A stretch of DNA of 64,000 nt, taken from NCBI GenBank assembly GCA_031216915.1, contig CM062294.1, forward strand, positions 167,293,455 to 167,357,454. Reading direction: 5' to 3'. Positions 33,025 through 44,472 of this stretch are shown one piece after another. The stretch's first letter is position 1. Each line of letters opens with the position of its first letter. The position numbers and the translations under genes are program-made. The DNA comes from Pictodentalium vernedei (taxonomy: Eukaryota; Mollusca; Scaphopoda; Dentaliida; Dentaliidae). The notes beneath the pieces were generated by a model that was not told the DNA's origin, did not search any database, and saw only the letters and a list, made by a program, of their open reading frames with translations.

Positions 33025-33481
33025 AATCTGGAGTCAATGCTATAAAACTTTTACAATTGTTTTTTTCTAGAAGTGTATTTTCTACCTATATATAAATATA
33101 GGTGACTAAAATGAATCATTGACATATTAACAGATATGGCAATTTGGCAATTCGAAGCCATAACTCGAAAATACAATTCTAGAAAATACAGTACGTGGAG
33201 AGTGGATTGTAACAAAATCACCCGCGGAGTGGAGTTAACAAGCACAGTATCACTTTCCAGTTCTGCACATATGGACAAAAACACAAGCAATGTTTCAGCC
33301 AATGGACCTCCGGGTTTAACCCGGAGGTTCATTGGCTGGAACTTTGCTTGTGTTTGTAATGCTTTGCAACAAATTTGCAATTATTGCTTGTGTGGAATCT
33401 CCACTCCGCGGGTGATTTAGTGATAATACACTCTACACGTACTGTACATTTGTGAAAGTCTTATAGTACTGGCCTCTGGTG
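33025..33481. mobile_element. Nested hairpin element (CCAGAGGCCAGTACTATAA end)
   Basis: The right end, in reverse complement, reads CACCAGAGGCCAGTACTATA; the left keeps GCTATAAAACTTTTACAATT. The same ends occur at 46707-46952. Inside is a second inverted pair, AATCACCCGCGGAGTGGAG / CTCCACTCCGCGGGTGATTT (33218-33419). Within that is a third hairpin around GGACCTCCGGGTTTAACCCG. Confidence 0.8.
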
Positions 33482-33639
33482 ACAGCTACAAGTTGCAACA
33501 GAGTGAGTATGTGAATAAAAAGAAAGCAGTCCAGAGACAAAGACTCGAGGCGACAAAAAGATCTGTATTGGGCAGAAATTTTAACATTGTTCTGAAAATG
33601 GTAAATGACGTGTGCCAATTGCAATGTGTGTGTGCGTGT

Positions 33640-33655
33640 GGGGGGGGGGGGGGGG
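33640..33655 (+). repeat. Poly-G tract
   Basis: 16 G preceded by a TGTGTGTGCGTG stretch. Confidence 0.95.
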
Positions 33656-33916
33656 CATGTATAATGACGGAGGCTTTTCCATAATCATCAAACAAACAAG
33701 CTATCCAATCCGCGCAGTGGGTTCAAAGGCTTTATGTCGTCCCATGAGTGCAACGAGGCGCCATCTGCAATGCTCAAGCATGAAGTCAGTTTAACTTGTT
33801 GAGTGCTGAAAGTACACAAATAGTTTTTACTCTGGAGTGCAGGTAACGCAAGGCTTCATATTCTATGGATATGCTGATGTGCTCCATATCTGTGACGTGG
33901 AATTATTTACACTGGG

Positions 33917-33985
33917 TGGATTTGCCTTGTTACAATTTATGAGACAGTGCCTGTTGGCTCTCTCCCACAAATTTAACAGGGCAAA
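33917..33985. repeat. Degenerate hairpin, same family as 43.1 kb
   Basis: GATTTGCCTTGTTACAATTT is loosely mirrored by CAAATTTAACAGGGCAAAG. The intact version is at 43096-43163. Confidence 0.7.
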
Positions 33986-34204
33986 GACATGTGAAAAATT
34001 TAACGTACGAGAATTATTTAACGCTCTGTCAGTTAATGTGCGCATATATGCTTACAGGGTCTTTTCTTCGTCACCGTGTGAGCCCCTCAAAATAAATAAT
34101 AAAAATGAATTTCTCTCCCAATGTAAAATTTAAAAAAAATCATCTGATGTTAATCTATTAAGATTAATTATAGCAGTAATATATATGGCGTTATATGGCG
34201 TTAT

Positions 34205-34277
34205 GGATTCCGTTGAATTGATGAGAGCAGATCAATCGCTAACGGCTGATCTGGCCTCATTAACTCAACGGAATCCA
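34205..34277. repeat. Small hairpin
   Basis: GGATTCCGTTGAATTGATGA and GAGCAGATCA are mirrored by TGATCTGGCCTCATTAACTC and AACGGAATCC. Confidence 0.85.
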
Positions 34278-35769
34278 GAATACTGGATGAGTTCTTGTCA
34301 TAATAATCTTCTCATTACAGCCAGGTAAAACACATGAAAAATAATCGAAATACAGTTAAAATTAGAAGTCCTGTCACGAACTGTGCGCTTATGTAGGCTT
34401 AATTGCTCGTAGGAATTACGCGCAATTGCCTTATCGAATGGCATCCAAAGCACGGCAGGTTCACCTGCTAAGGCATAGAAAACACAGGCAACCCGGAGGT
34501 CCATTGGCTGAAACATTGCTTGTGCACAGGCCATATGTACAGAAGTTGATAGCCTTAAAATGGGTCGTAACGCATAGATTAATGCGCAAATCGACGTGCT
34601 GTTTTTGCGCATTTCATGACAGGACTTCTAGTTTTAACCGTAGGCTTACTACACACAAGAGAACGAATTTCTGAACACGTTGTGCGAACAATATTCTATA
34701 ATGCCACTATCGTCACGTCATTCATTTGTCGTGTAAGGTTCCGCTCTACAGTTACAGTTTATAAAATTCTAAACATGGGGCATATGGTGAAACTTATGCC
34801 CTGTAAATTGGAGATATATTTTTAGTATCAGATATATGATTACATGAGGCTATTTGTTGGACAAGAGGATTTGAAGTTTTGGTCACAGAGTTGGAGTCTG
34901 GTGATAGGGATAAATTACCAGAGGAATTATGGGAAACAGTGGCTTAGAAAAGTAGGCTATTTTTTAAAATGTCATTTTTAAAAGGAGTTGTTACAAGGCA
35001 TGCAACGAAAAAATGAGACGGAAACATATCATTTGTTTTCCCATTTTAGAAACAGAGGCTTATATGCTCCTGGCTTAGGTAAGTGGGGTAGTGGGACAAT
35101 TCTGCTTTTTAGGCTGTTGAGTGGTTAAAAATGACTGGTATCGGCATTTTATTCATGTAATTTTGCAGGTTGACAATAAATTATTTCACCCACATTCAGA
35201 TTGTTTATTTCTTCTTAGTCAGATAGTGTCACGTGTGTTCAGGGGATTTGGGAAATGTTACACGTGTTGAGGGTTAGAAAATTAAGTTAAAGAATATTCA
35301 CATTTTAAGAGAGTGTATGGCATGTGGTTTTTGGAAAAGTCTGGAAGTCTGTGGAGCGGAACCTAAATGAAGTAGTAAATACAAAACATCATCACAAGGC
35401 TGTCTGATGATAGCACCATTATATTTAAGTTCTTTCTCGTACAAACTGCTTGTATTTTATGCGATTTTATTTAATGGATTTGAATTTTTTGGAAATATAT
35501 ACGGGTGATTTTCCAGTCGGTAAAATATCTTCCGACTGGAAACAATTGTCTATTTCTGGAACATAACTCGTTTCCCCTTTAACCCAGCCGGAGTGGACCG
35601 TAATCACAACGGAGATGTAATAGTTTGATAGGCTTCTCGTTTGAGAGGGTTGGATATGGGTTTGGAAATTCTCACCCGCCTATTCCGTTAGATGGGATTT
35701 AATGGGTCCAAAATAGCGGCATCCGATCGATCTTCGTGTGATCTATATAATAATATATAGAATATATAA
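34278..35769. other. No gene seen; one hairpin-element fragment
   Basis: At about 34490-34520 ACCCGGAGGTCCATTGGCTG repeats the innermost hairpin of the 33.2-kb element. Otherwise unassigned. Confidence 0.4.
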
Positions 35770-35892
35770 GTACTAGGGTCGGTAATCAGATTTAAACCAC
35801 GAGTAGGATAAGAGGTTTAACCATGAGGCTCTGCCGAGTGGTTAAAACCCTTATTCGACGAGTGGTTTAGATCTGATTACCGGCCCTTGTAC
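35770..35892. repeat. Hairpin next to LINE 5' edge
   Basis: GTACTAGGGTCGGTAATCAG and TTTAAACCAC mirror GTGGTTTAGATCTGATTACC and GGCCCTTGTAC; inner arms are GAGGTTTAACCA / GTGGTTAAAACC. Confidence 0.88.
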
Positions 35893-35944
35893 ATATTTGT
35901 TTTATTTATACCATACCCTTACTAAATAATCGACCTTGTGACTT

Positions 35945-37704
35945 AAAATGGAGAAAAAACGACACTTTCTATCACAATTCTCGTCGGTATTCACAGTGGA
36001 GGATACATCAGACATCCCAGAACTAGGCACCAGTACCACCCCAACAGCGCCAGACATCAGAGTCACCGAGATGGGTGTACTGAAACTCCTGTCAGGCCTC
36101 AACCCCAACAAGGCAACTGGTCCGGATGAGATTTCCACTAGGTTTTTGAAAGAGATGGCTCATTCCGTCACACCAGCGCTCACCAGGATCTTCCAAGCAT
36201 CCATTGACCAAGGTCAAACCCCAGAGGACTGGAAATCTGCCAACGTCTCACCCATCTTCAAGAAAGGCGACAAGAGCAAGCCTTCAAACTACCGACCTGT
36301 GTCCTTGACCTCCGTTTGTTGCAAGGTGGTAGAGCACATCATCCATAGCCATATTATGAACTTCTTCGAACATCATGACATCCTTACCGATTACCAGCAT
36401 GGGTTTAGGAAGAAACGATCCTGTGAGTCCCAGCTAATAACAACAATTCAGGACCTGGCTACCGGCATCGACAACAACGCCCAGATTGACGCAGTGCTTC
36501 TGGACTTCTCCAAAGCATTTGACAAGGTCCCACATGAGAGATTGCTTACCAAACTTCATTATTATGGTGTCCGAGGCGGTCTGCTTAACTGGATACGGAG
36601 TTTCCTGTCTGGCCGCACACAACGAGTACTGGTGCAGGGCCATTTCTCTTCAACTGCACCTGTTACATCTGGAGTGCCCCAAGGAACGGTCCTTGGACCG
36701 TTGCTGTTTTCTGGCCTACATCAATGACCTACCCAGCAGAGTCAGCTCCAAGGCCAGACTATTTGCAGACGACTGCCTGCTATATAGAACGATCAATACA
36801 GAGACCGATGCCAGTCAACTCCAAGACGACCTTGACAACCTCCAGCTTTGGGAATCTGACTGGTTAATGCACTTTAACCCAGACAAGTGTGAAGTTATCC
36901 GTATCACGACCAAACGGAAGCAACGCATCACCCCATATTACATCCATGGGAAGGAGCTAGCTATTACAACCAAGGCCAAGTACCTCGGGGTCAACATCTC
37001 CAACAACCTGTCATGGAACCGTCATATCGACAGCGTATGCAAGAAGGCCAACAACACCACTGCATTCCTACGGAGAAACCTCTCGTCATGCCCAACTTCC
37101 ATCAAGGACAAATGCTACAAGACGATGGTCAGATCCCAGATAGAGTACGCATCCACTGTCTGGGACCCACACACTAAGAAGAACATCGGAAGAATAGAAG
37201 CAGTGCAGAGACGAGCAGCACGGTTTGTGACAAGCAACTACAGTTCCACCAGTAGTGTCACAGCTATGATAGACAGGCTAGAGTGGGATAGCCTATACCA
37301 ACGAAGAGCCAGAGCCAATGCCTCCATGATGTACCGTGTTGTCCATTCCCTAGTTGCCATCTCACTGCCCTCACAATTCAGCCAAACTGGAGCAGCCACA
37401 AGAGGACATGAACACCGGTACAGGATCCCATTCTGCCGTACCACCGTCTATAAAGAATCCTTCTTCCCATCTGCCATCAGGGTATGGAACCAGCTACCAG
37501 ATGAGGTCATCATAGCCAAGTCCTTGGAGTCCTTCAAGACCAGGATCCAGGGATTTGCAGTACCATAGAAGGAGGCTGTACATGTTTTTATTCGCATTTT
37601 TAACCTGTAAATACCAGCGTGGACTCCCCCTCCCGCACACGCTTTTAAATCACAGTGAGACAATGCCGCAGGAGCGGCCCTTCACTATAATGGAAGAAGA
37701 AGAA
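35945..37704 (+). mobile_element. 5'-truncated non-LTR retrotransposon
   Basis: Contains the RT and C-terminal part of ORF2 (35948-37568), a short 3' UTR and a GAAGAAGAAGAA tail ending near 37704. The endonuclease and any ORF1 are absent. The family is Jockey/CR1/Rex-like by motif style. Confidence 0.88.
35948..37568 (+). pseudogene. Non-LTR reverse transcriptase, one frameshift
   Basis: Domains in order: finger region with NPNKATGPDEISTRFLKEMA, then WKSANVSPIFKKGDKSKPSN and YRPVSLTSVCCKVVEHII; palm with LLDFSKAFDKVPHERLL (first catalytic Asp); SGVPQGTVLGPLLF; and FADD at 36762-36773 (the catalytic Asp pair). The C-terminus holds AVQRRAARFVTSNYSS and SFFPSAIRVWNQLPDEV. One inserted T in the TTTT run at 36707-36710 shifts the frame just before LAYINDLP; the rest is open for about 540 codons. 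The start Met at 35948 is where the truncation falls and is not the original start. Confidence 0.93.
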
Positions 37705-38090
37705 ACACATGGGCTTGTTTTGTTTACATCTGCGCCGGTGGGCAGTACTTCCGACTACACGTGAATGCTTGATTGCCAGCTAGTCACATCGCCAAAGTTG
37801 ATTGAATTTACCTTGCTTTTTCAGTCAAATTATTATTAACAATTTTTAAATTTTATTTTGAATATTTAATTGTAGGTATTTTAAACATAAGTCATTGCAC
37901 GTAGTAGATAGTATCGCTAAACGTCGTATGTTTGAAGGAAGCATCGCGAAGTGTGAAATCATCGAAGTCGGCAAATTGGGTCGTATCAAAGGTCAAGTTG
38001 GATGCAGTTTACTATAGGAGTAAACTTTTGTAATAGAATACCCATTGAAAATGTTTTAACTGCAGTAGAAGCTTTACACCGTTAGTGGGG
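37705..38090. other. No feature seen
   Basis: Unassigned AT-rich DNA downstream of the LINE tail. Confidence 0.35.
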
Positions 38091-38325
38091 TTAAACCATT
38101 ACGCAACGTAACGTCAAAACCGACCAGCGCTATTCTCAAAAATCGCCAATTAATTTTCATTATTTTTTTCATTTTTTGTCTCAAAAACATAGGTTATAAT
38201 CTCTCTGTCACTCCCCTTCAATAGGGTCATAACCTATGTTTGTGAAACAACAAATGGACAAAATTAGTTATTCAAGAATTGTTTTTGCATGTGTCGTCTG
38301 CTTTTCATGTTAGGTAAAGGGTTAA
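38091..38325 (+). mobile_element. M1 MITE, complete, decayed hairpin
   Basis: TTAAACCATTACGCAACGTA to TTAGGTAAAGGGTTAA. The central GAGCTC part is replaced by CTCTCTGTCACTCCCCTTCA, so the hairpin is weakened. Confidence 0.88.
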
Positions 38326-38451
38326 AAGCTAAAATTTAACATACAGGCTTTTCAAAGGTAGTAACATAGGTAAGCATGGCATAAATAGAGATAATCAGTA
38401 CAGTGGGGTTTTCTGGTGTGTTGTATCGCATTGAGTTGAGAACCTTCAAGC

Positions 38452-38484
38452 ATGCAGTATCGCACGAGTACGATACTGCATGGT
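38452..38484. repeat. Small palindrome
   Basis: CATGCAGTATCGCACGAGTA is followed by its mirror CGATACTGCATG. Confidence 0.8.
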
Positions 38485-38814
38485 AAAGGTCATCAACGAG
38501 ATGCGATATAGTATGTCCAAGTGAAGATTGAAGTGAAAAAGAAAATCCATTTGGACGAAAGTAGACAAACCTTTAGCTGCATTTGTTGCTACGGCGCATC
38601 TCTATCTCCATTCCCAGGGCTTATATTTCGACGACAATCCGAGAATCGATTTACGCAAAGACTTGTGTAACAAAAACATCGAGAATCCATGTAAATTCTC
38701 GCTGCACCTCTGCTAGAATTCGTGTGAAAAGGATTGAGTCAATATAAACCTTTAACTAACATAGCAGTAACAAATTAACCAATACAAGGCTAACATGACC
38801 TGAACTATCCTGAC

Positions 38815-38992
38815 ACTTTGTCAATAAAATTGTACAAATATGGTTATCATTGGACCCGGCTCAATGAGCCGGTTCCAATGACACCCATATTTGTGAGATT
38901 ATTTTATTGGGAAATATTGTTTTATATTTTAAAAATTATCAAATTCAATTTATGTTTTGAAAATTAAAATGCCGTGTTGGGTAAAGGGTTAA
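38815..38992 (+). mobile_element. M1-related variant MITE
   Basis: It keeps only the right M1 terminus TTGGGTAAAGGGTTAA. The hairpin is different: ATGGTTATCATTGGACCCGG / CCGGTTCCAATGACACCCAT, flanked by ACAAATATGG / CCATATTTGTG. It may be a sister family using similar ends. Confidence 0.7.
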
Positions 38993-39943
38993 CATGTGGT
39001 ATCAGTATACAACAAAGGATCACCCATGATGACATCATGGGATCCTGTGACACCCAAAGCAGGTATGGATTCTCGCAACCATTTTCGCCATATTTATTTG
39101 TTATGTCCCAATGTTTATTAGCGGTTTACTCACACGGATTAACATGTTGATGCACGAAGGGAAATCGTTCTAGCAAAAGGCAGTACTTAACCTTCAGAGG
39201 AACGAAATGGTCGTTCATATGATCAATTTTTGATATAATGATGAGCAACTGATGGACGTTTGAGGTAAACTGCATTGGACCTCGGAAGCAAGATGCATTC
39301 ATAATTAATCTGAAATGAATTGGTATGTGGACGGGAAATGCTCCCTTGGAAAAAAGAAACGAGAAAAGGAGCATGAAATGAAGCCTCTGGTGACATTATG
39401 GAGTTTTGTTCATCTCCACTTCTTAATTAAAGATAATTCACTTCTATTAACCTATTAACCTCAAACACTGCAGCCAATAAAAGTGTAAAACGGTAAATTA
39501 TTTGAAAACGTAGAAGCAAAGTTTCTACAAACAGATCTCCGTATCACACTCCCATGCACACGTTTAGTCCTCTAGACCCATCGAATCGTTTATTTTCTCA
39601 TTCTGAAATATTGAGCAACAAATCGAACATTTAAATGATTTTCTGAGCACAACTTATCGCCCCTTTAGTGCAACAAGACGCCACCTGGCAATGCTAAATC
39701 ATCGCAGATGAAGCCTTGCGGCACACAAGAGACTACATTTCTTGTGTGTCTTTGTAACATATAACATTTTGCCGCTGCAAATAGATAAACCCATTAAGAA
39801 TAGAAAGGTAACTGCGATGAAATGGTACCCGCGCTAATTGAGTAAAACGAAGGAAACCCTGGAATGACCTTCTATTATCTCAATTATTATTCACGAAGAA
39901 ATTCAGTTTTAATAAAAAAAAATGAATCTAGTCATTATCACAC
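38993..39943. other. No feature seen
   Basis: No recognisable gene; frames are short. Confidence 0.35.
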
Positions 39944-40172
39944 TTAACCCTTTGAACACTGGTGGTATATTCCATATCAGTTCAATGACAGCAGTCGGAA
40001 GATTCCATTTTCATTATCTGGGGTAGACTAATTAATACTGCTTTGGGGCTGCACGTTGAAAATATTGATTTGTCTATTCCACGCATTCACCTAGCAGCCA
40101 TCCTACTTAATGAAATTATGACGTCTCGTGTTTCTGGGTCGGGAAAACGGCCTCTCGTGTTCAACGGGGTAA
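39944..40172 (+). mobile_element. M2 MITE, complete copy
   Basis: TTAACCCTTTGAACACTGGT to GTGTTCAACGGGGTAA. About 15 bp of the left hairpin arm are deleted (TTAATACTGCTTTGGGGCTG). Confidence 0.86.
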
Positions 40173-40195
40173 TGGAGCTAGTCCATCTTGAATCA

Positions 40196-40870
40196 TATTA
40201 ACAAGAAAGGTAACAGAGACGACCCAAACAGTCACAGAGCTACAAACCTTCGTTCCACACTGCTGGTAAGCTATGCACTAAAATTACAAACAACTGTATA
40301 AACGCATGTCTCACCGCGAATGAACGGATAAGCGAAGAACAGTTTGGATTCAGAAATGAAATAAAAAACTGTACGGTTGACAGTACGTTCGTTTTATTAA
40401 ATATAAGACACTTACAAAAATGCTGTATGTTGTTTTTGCAGAAATGGCATAATACACCTCCCTAAAAAGTTGACATCCCGAGATTATCGCCCAATAAAAC
40501 ATTTTAACACCCAATATACGTGTTCGTGGGGCGTCTGACATATGTAGTTTCATCGTACTGCTCTTCCCATAATGCTATACAATGTCGATTTCGAAAGCAT
40601 TTGACACTGTTAACCGCGCTCGTTATTTTGAAAACAGTGAAACGTGTATAGGTATCCAAGGGACGTCTTTTAAAGGTCTGAAATCTCGCCATGAATCCAA
40701 TCACTACCCCATAAAGACGAATGATGGAGTTGGTCTGCAAAAGTTATCTCTATGGGCGTCCGTCAGGGGTGCACATTTCCACCAAATTTATTTGAAATTG
40801 TTACTGATAATATTCGTAAAGTATTGTGTGAAACATATACCCCCTCTCATATTCTCCTTCTCGCCGCTTC
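40196..40870 (+). pseudogene. Old LINE reverse transcriptase remnant
   Basis: Readable pieces in changing frames are GKLCTKITNNCINACLTANE, RISEEQFGFRNEIKNCTVDS, MSISKAFDTVNR (first catalytic region of RT) and MGVRQGCTFPPNLFEIVTDN. The order and spacing are those of a non-LTR RT palm domain. The catalytic DD block is not recognisable. Heavily mutated, older than the 35.9-kb copy and from another family. Confidence 0.8.
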
Positions 40871-42119
40871 GAGACTCGGACCATATATCTGTGACACCAG
40901 TTGCAGACTATCAAAAGGGTCGGTGTCCCGTAACAGAATTTGCCCCGGGTCTCGATATTCCCCTCGCCGGCTCCGTGTGTTCCCGAATAGTATCAACCTA
41001 AAACATAGAGATAAGATCAAATGGGACACAGAGGCATATGTCCTGACTAGGATCCTGGAAATATAAAGGTTTGGGTTGATGAGAACCTCGATCAAATTGG
41101 ACCAAGGGTGTCGGATCGAATCCAATCGAATCTAGGGTCGCGACACACTTACAAACCAACAAAGAAATTTTGTAAATAAAATATTACGAATTCAGGACTG
41201 ATACGAGAAAAACAAATCGAAAATCACATTTGGGATTCAATTTCTTTCCCGACGAATTACATGTAGATGTTCGAGAGCTGCGGGGAGAGAGGCAGAAAGA
41301 GTATTATTATCTTCCGGTGGTTTTGGGTGATATGGGGATATGTCACCCAGGTGGAAAATATTTTTATTACAAGCCTGTTCTGTGAAATTCCCATCTACAG
41401 CAACACTAAACCATGCGGACAATGAAAATCCGTTGCGCACACATGTGCTGGACCCAAATCGTTGACGGACTATTTTTGGACGATCACGTCATCTGTCAAA
41501 ACTTAACAGAACCCTGCCTACTTGGAATTTCCGTTTGACCTACAATCACGGAAGCCGTGCAGTTTAAACGAAGCGATTGCATTCTAATTAGCTATCGAAG
41601 AGACAACAAAGCAAATAAACGCATCTTTGTGTATAAAATAACCTCTTATGTTTAGGAGAGAAACCAATTGTTATTACCTTATAATGATAAAAAACTGAAT
41701 AGAACTAGCTGGAATATGCATGCACCACGACAGTACAAACACACATACACCACATGTTTGGCCCATTTATAAATCTGCCCACGGAAATCCCCCCCGAAAT
41801 CGCAAATGTGTTTGTAAACATTAGCAAGCGATTCATCACCCGCAAATGAACCGATTGTGAAACAACTTGTTGACAGCTGTCAAATGATTTGTTGAATGTC
41901 CTTCTAATAATTGATTTTATAGACGTGAAGGTGTGTAATAAACACAGAACGAGACGCGCGTGTGAATGAGTTAATCGATATGGCATGAGTGCCTGCGTGG
42001 AAGGATAAAACGAGAGGCCGCAACTGGCGTCTCGTTCTGTGTGGAAGGTGAACTATACGTCAGTCGTGCTCTTGTCTTCAGCCACCGCTAACATTGCTAA
42101 TTTCGGGTTAGCGGGTCTG
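40871..42119. other. No gene seen
   Basis: No recognisable gene or hairpin. Frames overlapping 40752-41125 continue from the RT remnant and carry no further motif. Confidence 0.4.
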
Positions 42120-42249
42120 GGAGTCCGACAGCTGCCTCCACCCGTAAAACTGTCTGCCACGATGTGACCCTGGCTGTCGAAAGTGTCGTTAAACCCCAAT
42201 AATCAAACGATCGCAGTACTGTATTTCTTATGTCAATTAATACCTTACA

Positions 42250-42452
42250 GGTGTAACAGGAATGGAAGTCCGTAGGAAAATTAGTCCCTCTGGACTATTA
42301 TTCCGCGGAATTATAGTCCTAGGTCTAACGTTTCTAGGAATAGTAGTCCGCCGGACTACTATTCCTAGAAATGCTAGACCTAGGACTATAATTCCGCGGA
42401 ATAATAGTCCAGAGGGACTAACGTTCCTACGGACTTCCATTCCTTTTACACC
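42250..42452. mobile_element. Palindromic element, about 100-bp arms
   Basis: GGTGTAACAGGAATGGAAGT to TAGTAGTCCG is mirrored by CGGACTACTA to ACTTCCATTCCTTTTACACC with few mismatches and almost no loop. It is rich in self-complementary steps (CCGCGG, CCTAGG, TCTAGA-like). Its absence from the duplicate at about 44052 shows it is an insertion. Confidence 0.92.
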
Positions 42453-42600
42453 GGCAACTAGTAGAATTAAATTCATTTGCATACGAAAGAAAAATCTAAA
42501 TATAAACAATATATATGGAATTAATTACACCATAAGATGTGACATAAGTCAAAATCGTTACATAATTAATTTTTGTGTTTTTTTTTTAACTTTGACGGAT

Positions 42601-42841
42601 TTAACCCTTTACCCAAAGCAGACGATATCAAAATTTATTATTTTAAATACCATTTTTTTTAAATTTTTCAAAAAATTTCAACGGAACCATATCATGTGTC
42701 CCCTCGTTGGAACGAGCTCGTTCCAAAGAGGGGTACCATGATATGGTTTTGTTGAAATTTTTCGAAAAATAATATTTTTTTCAGCTGCTGAATTTGCATA
42801 TTACGCGGGCGAATGCGGGCGATTCGATGGGTGAAGGCTAA
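42601..42841 (+). mobile_element. M1-related MITE at a proven TTAA site
   Basis: Ends TTAACCCTTTACCCAAAGCA and GATGGGTGAAGGCTAA. The central hairpin is a variant, GTGTCCCCTCGTTGGAACGA / CGTTCCAAAGAGGGGTACCA. The matching empty site at about 44210 reads GACGATTTTAATGGGAA, so the insertion target was TTAA. Confidence 0.88.
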
Positions 42842-42847
42842 TGGGAA

Positions 42848-42985
42848 GACCCTCTAATAACCTTTGTCGAAAAGATCTTGTAATCCTGACACAATGTCAT
42901 ATTGGTCACACAAGACTTACGCGTGTTCCTTGTCAGCGGGGGTTGACAGTGGAACACATTCTTTCACACTGCACTGATGTTAATG
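42848..42985 (+). pseudogene. LINE C-terminal fragment (copy 1)
   Basis: Translates as RPSNNLCRKDLVILTQCHIG then HTRLTRVP and RGLTVEHILSHCTDV, the CHIGHTRLTH...C...TVEHIL..C block of Jockey-type ORF2 C-termini. Confidence 0.8.
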
Positions 42986-43095
42986 ATGTCAGTATTTCAC
43001 AGTTGGATCTCTGGGGCTAAGTACAAACTCAGGGAGATCCGAAACTTTTTACATATTGTGATTGATGCATATTTATTTAGTTGCGTCTCCAACAT

Positions 43096-43163
43096 GTTTG
43101 CCTTGTTACAATTTATGGGAGAGTGTCGATAGGTACTCTCCTATAAATTGTAACAAGGCAAAT
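43096..43163. repeat. Hairpin with 29-bp arms
   Basis: GTTTGCCTTGTTACAATTTA and TGGGAGAGT are mirrored by ACTCTCCTATAAATTGTAAC and AAGGCAAAT. A decayed relative is at 33917-33985 and a stem-like piece near 58432-58465. Confidence 0.9.
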
Positions 43164-43389
43164 CCTCATAGATTAAAGACCTTCACTTCAAAGATAATAT
43201 GAAGAGCATCGAAAGAATATGAAGCCTTGAATTACAGAACTTACAGTTGTTTTTAGAGGAATGTATTATTTTTCAAATTAAAAATGAATTTATTTGTACA
43301 CATATGCACATTCTATATTTCTGTGTGTAAATAGACAACCGAAATCGTCTCCATGTTCGCTCTCTTATTGCAAAAAAAATAAATTGAAA

Positions 43390-43641
43390 TTAACCCTTTA
43401 CCCAACGTAACGGCAAAAACCGGCCAGCGCTATTCTCAAAACTCGCCAATTAATTTTCATTATTTTGTTCATTTTTTGTCTCAAAAACATAGGTTATGAC
43501 CCCTCATTGGAACGAGCTCGTCGAGCTCGTTCCAATGAGGGGTCATAACCTATGTTTTTGAGACAAAAAATGAAAAAAAATAGTTATTCAAGAATATTTT
43601 TTGCAAGTGTCGTCTGCTTTTCATGTTAGGTAAAGGGTTAA
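43390..43641 (+). mobile_element. M1 MITE, complete, near-perfect hairpin
   Basis: TTAACCCTTTACCCAACGTA to TTAGGTAAAGGGTTAA. The central arms from TTTTTTGTCTCAAAAACATA to CGAGCTCG are essentially perfect (about 57 bp each), marking a recent copy. Confidence 0.95.
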
Positions 43642-43944
43642 AAATAAAACCCTCCCTCACAGCATTGAAAAAAAATTGCCTAAAAATCAATTAATTTATT
43701 TTGTATGTCCCAAGAGATCTTTTTATCATACGAGCCCGCACAAAATCCTCTCATTTCTTAAAGTAATCAACCTTTCTAATAAATCTTAAAATTGTTTTTA
43801 TTCTTTTAAACCCGACTCAAATCATCAGGTTGGTTTATACGGTATGAATGTTCTATCGGTCGATAGTACCTGAGTTTGTGTGATTTCTGAAATAAAAACT
43901 TCAGCAGCTTTGCTGCTTCAGGTTTTATTTCAGAAATGATACAA

Positions 43945-44325
43945 ACTGGCTGCCTCCACCACTAAAACTGTCAGACACGATGTGACCCTAGCTGTCGAAA
44001 GTGTCGTTAAACCCCAATAATCAAACGATCGCAGTACTGTATTTCTTATTTCCATTAACACCGGCAAGTTGTAGAATTAGATTCATGTGCACACTAAAGA
44101 AAAATCTAAATATAACCTTCATATATGGAATTAATTACACCATCCAATGTGACATAAGTCAATATCGTTACATAATTAATTTTTTTTGAGACTTTGACGA
44201 TTTTAATGGGAACAACCTCTAGTAATCTTTGTAGAAAAGATCATGTAATTCTGACACGATGTCATATTGATCACACAAGACTTACGTGTGTTCTTCCAGC
44301 AGGGGTTGACAGAGGAGCACATCAA
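43945..44325 (+). repeat. Duplicated composite segment, empty copy
   Basis: Partner of 42122-42985. It reads continuously across both insertion points and ends with a LINE fragment translating SNLCRKDHVILTRCHIDHTR. The blocks TTAAACCCCAATAATCAAAC and GATCGCAGTACTGTATTTCT are identical in the two copies. Confidence 0.88.
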
Positions 44326-44472
44326 CCTTTCTAATAAATTTTAAAATTGGTTTTATTCTTTAAAACCACACTTTATGGGTCTCAAATCATCAGGTTGGTT
44401 TATACGGTATTCACTGCTCTTGTATTGTTATTCATTACTGTTCATACCACTCATATCTTTGGCATTTCTGTT

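Larger units (their letters stand above)
42122..42985 (+). repeat. Duplicated composite segment, occupied copy
   Basis: Contains a SINE tail A piece (TGACCCTGGCTGTCGAAAGT, TCGTTAAACCCCAATAATCA), unique DNA, and a LINE fragment (42848-42985). The second copy at 43945-44325 has the same order but lacks the palindrome at 42250-42452 and the M1-type insertion at 42601-42841. Confidence 0.88.
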
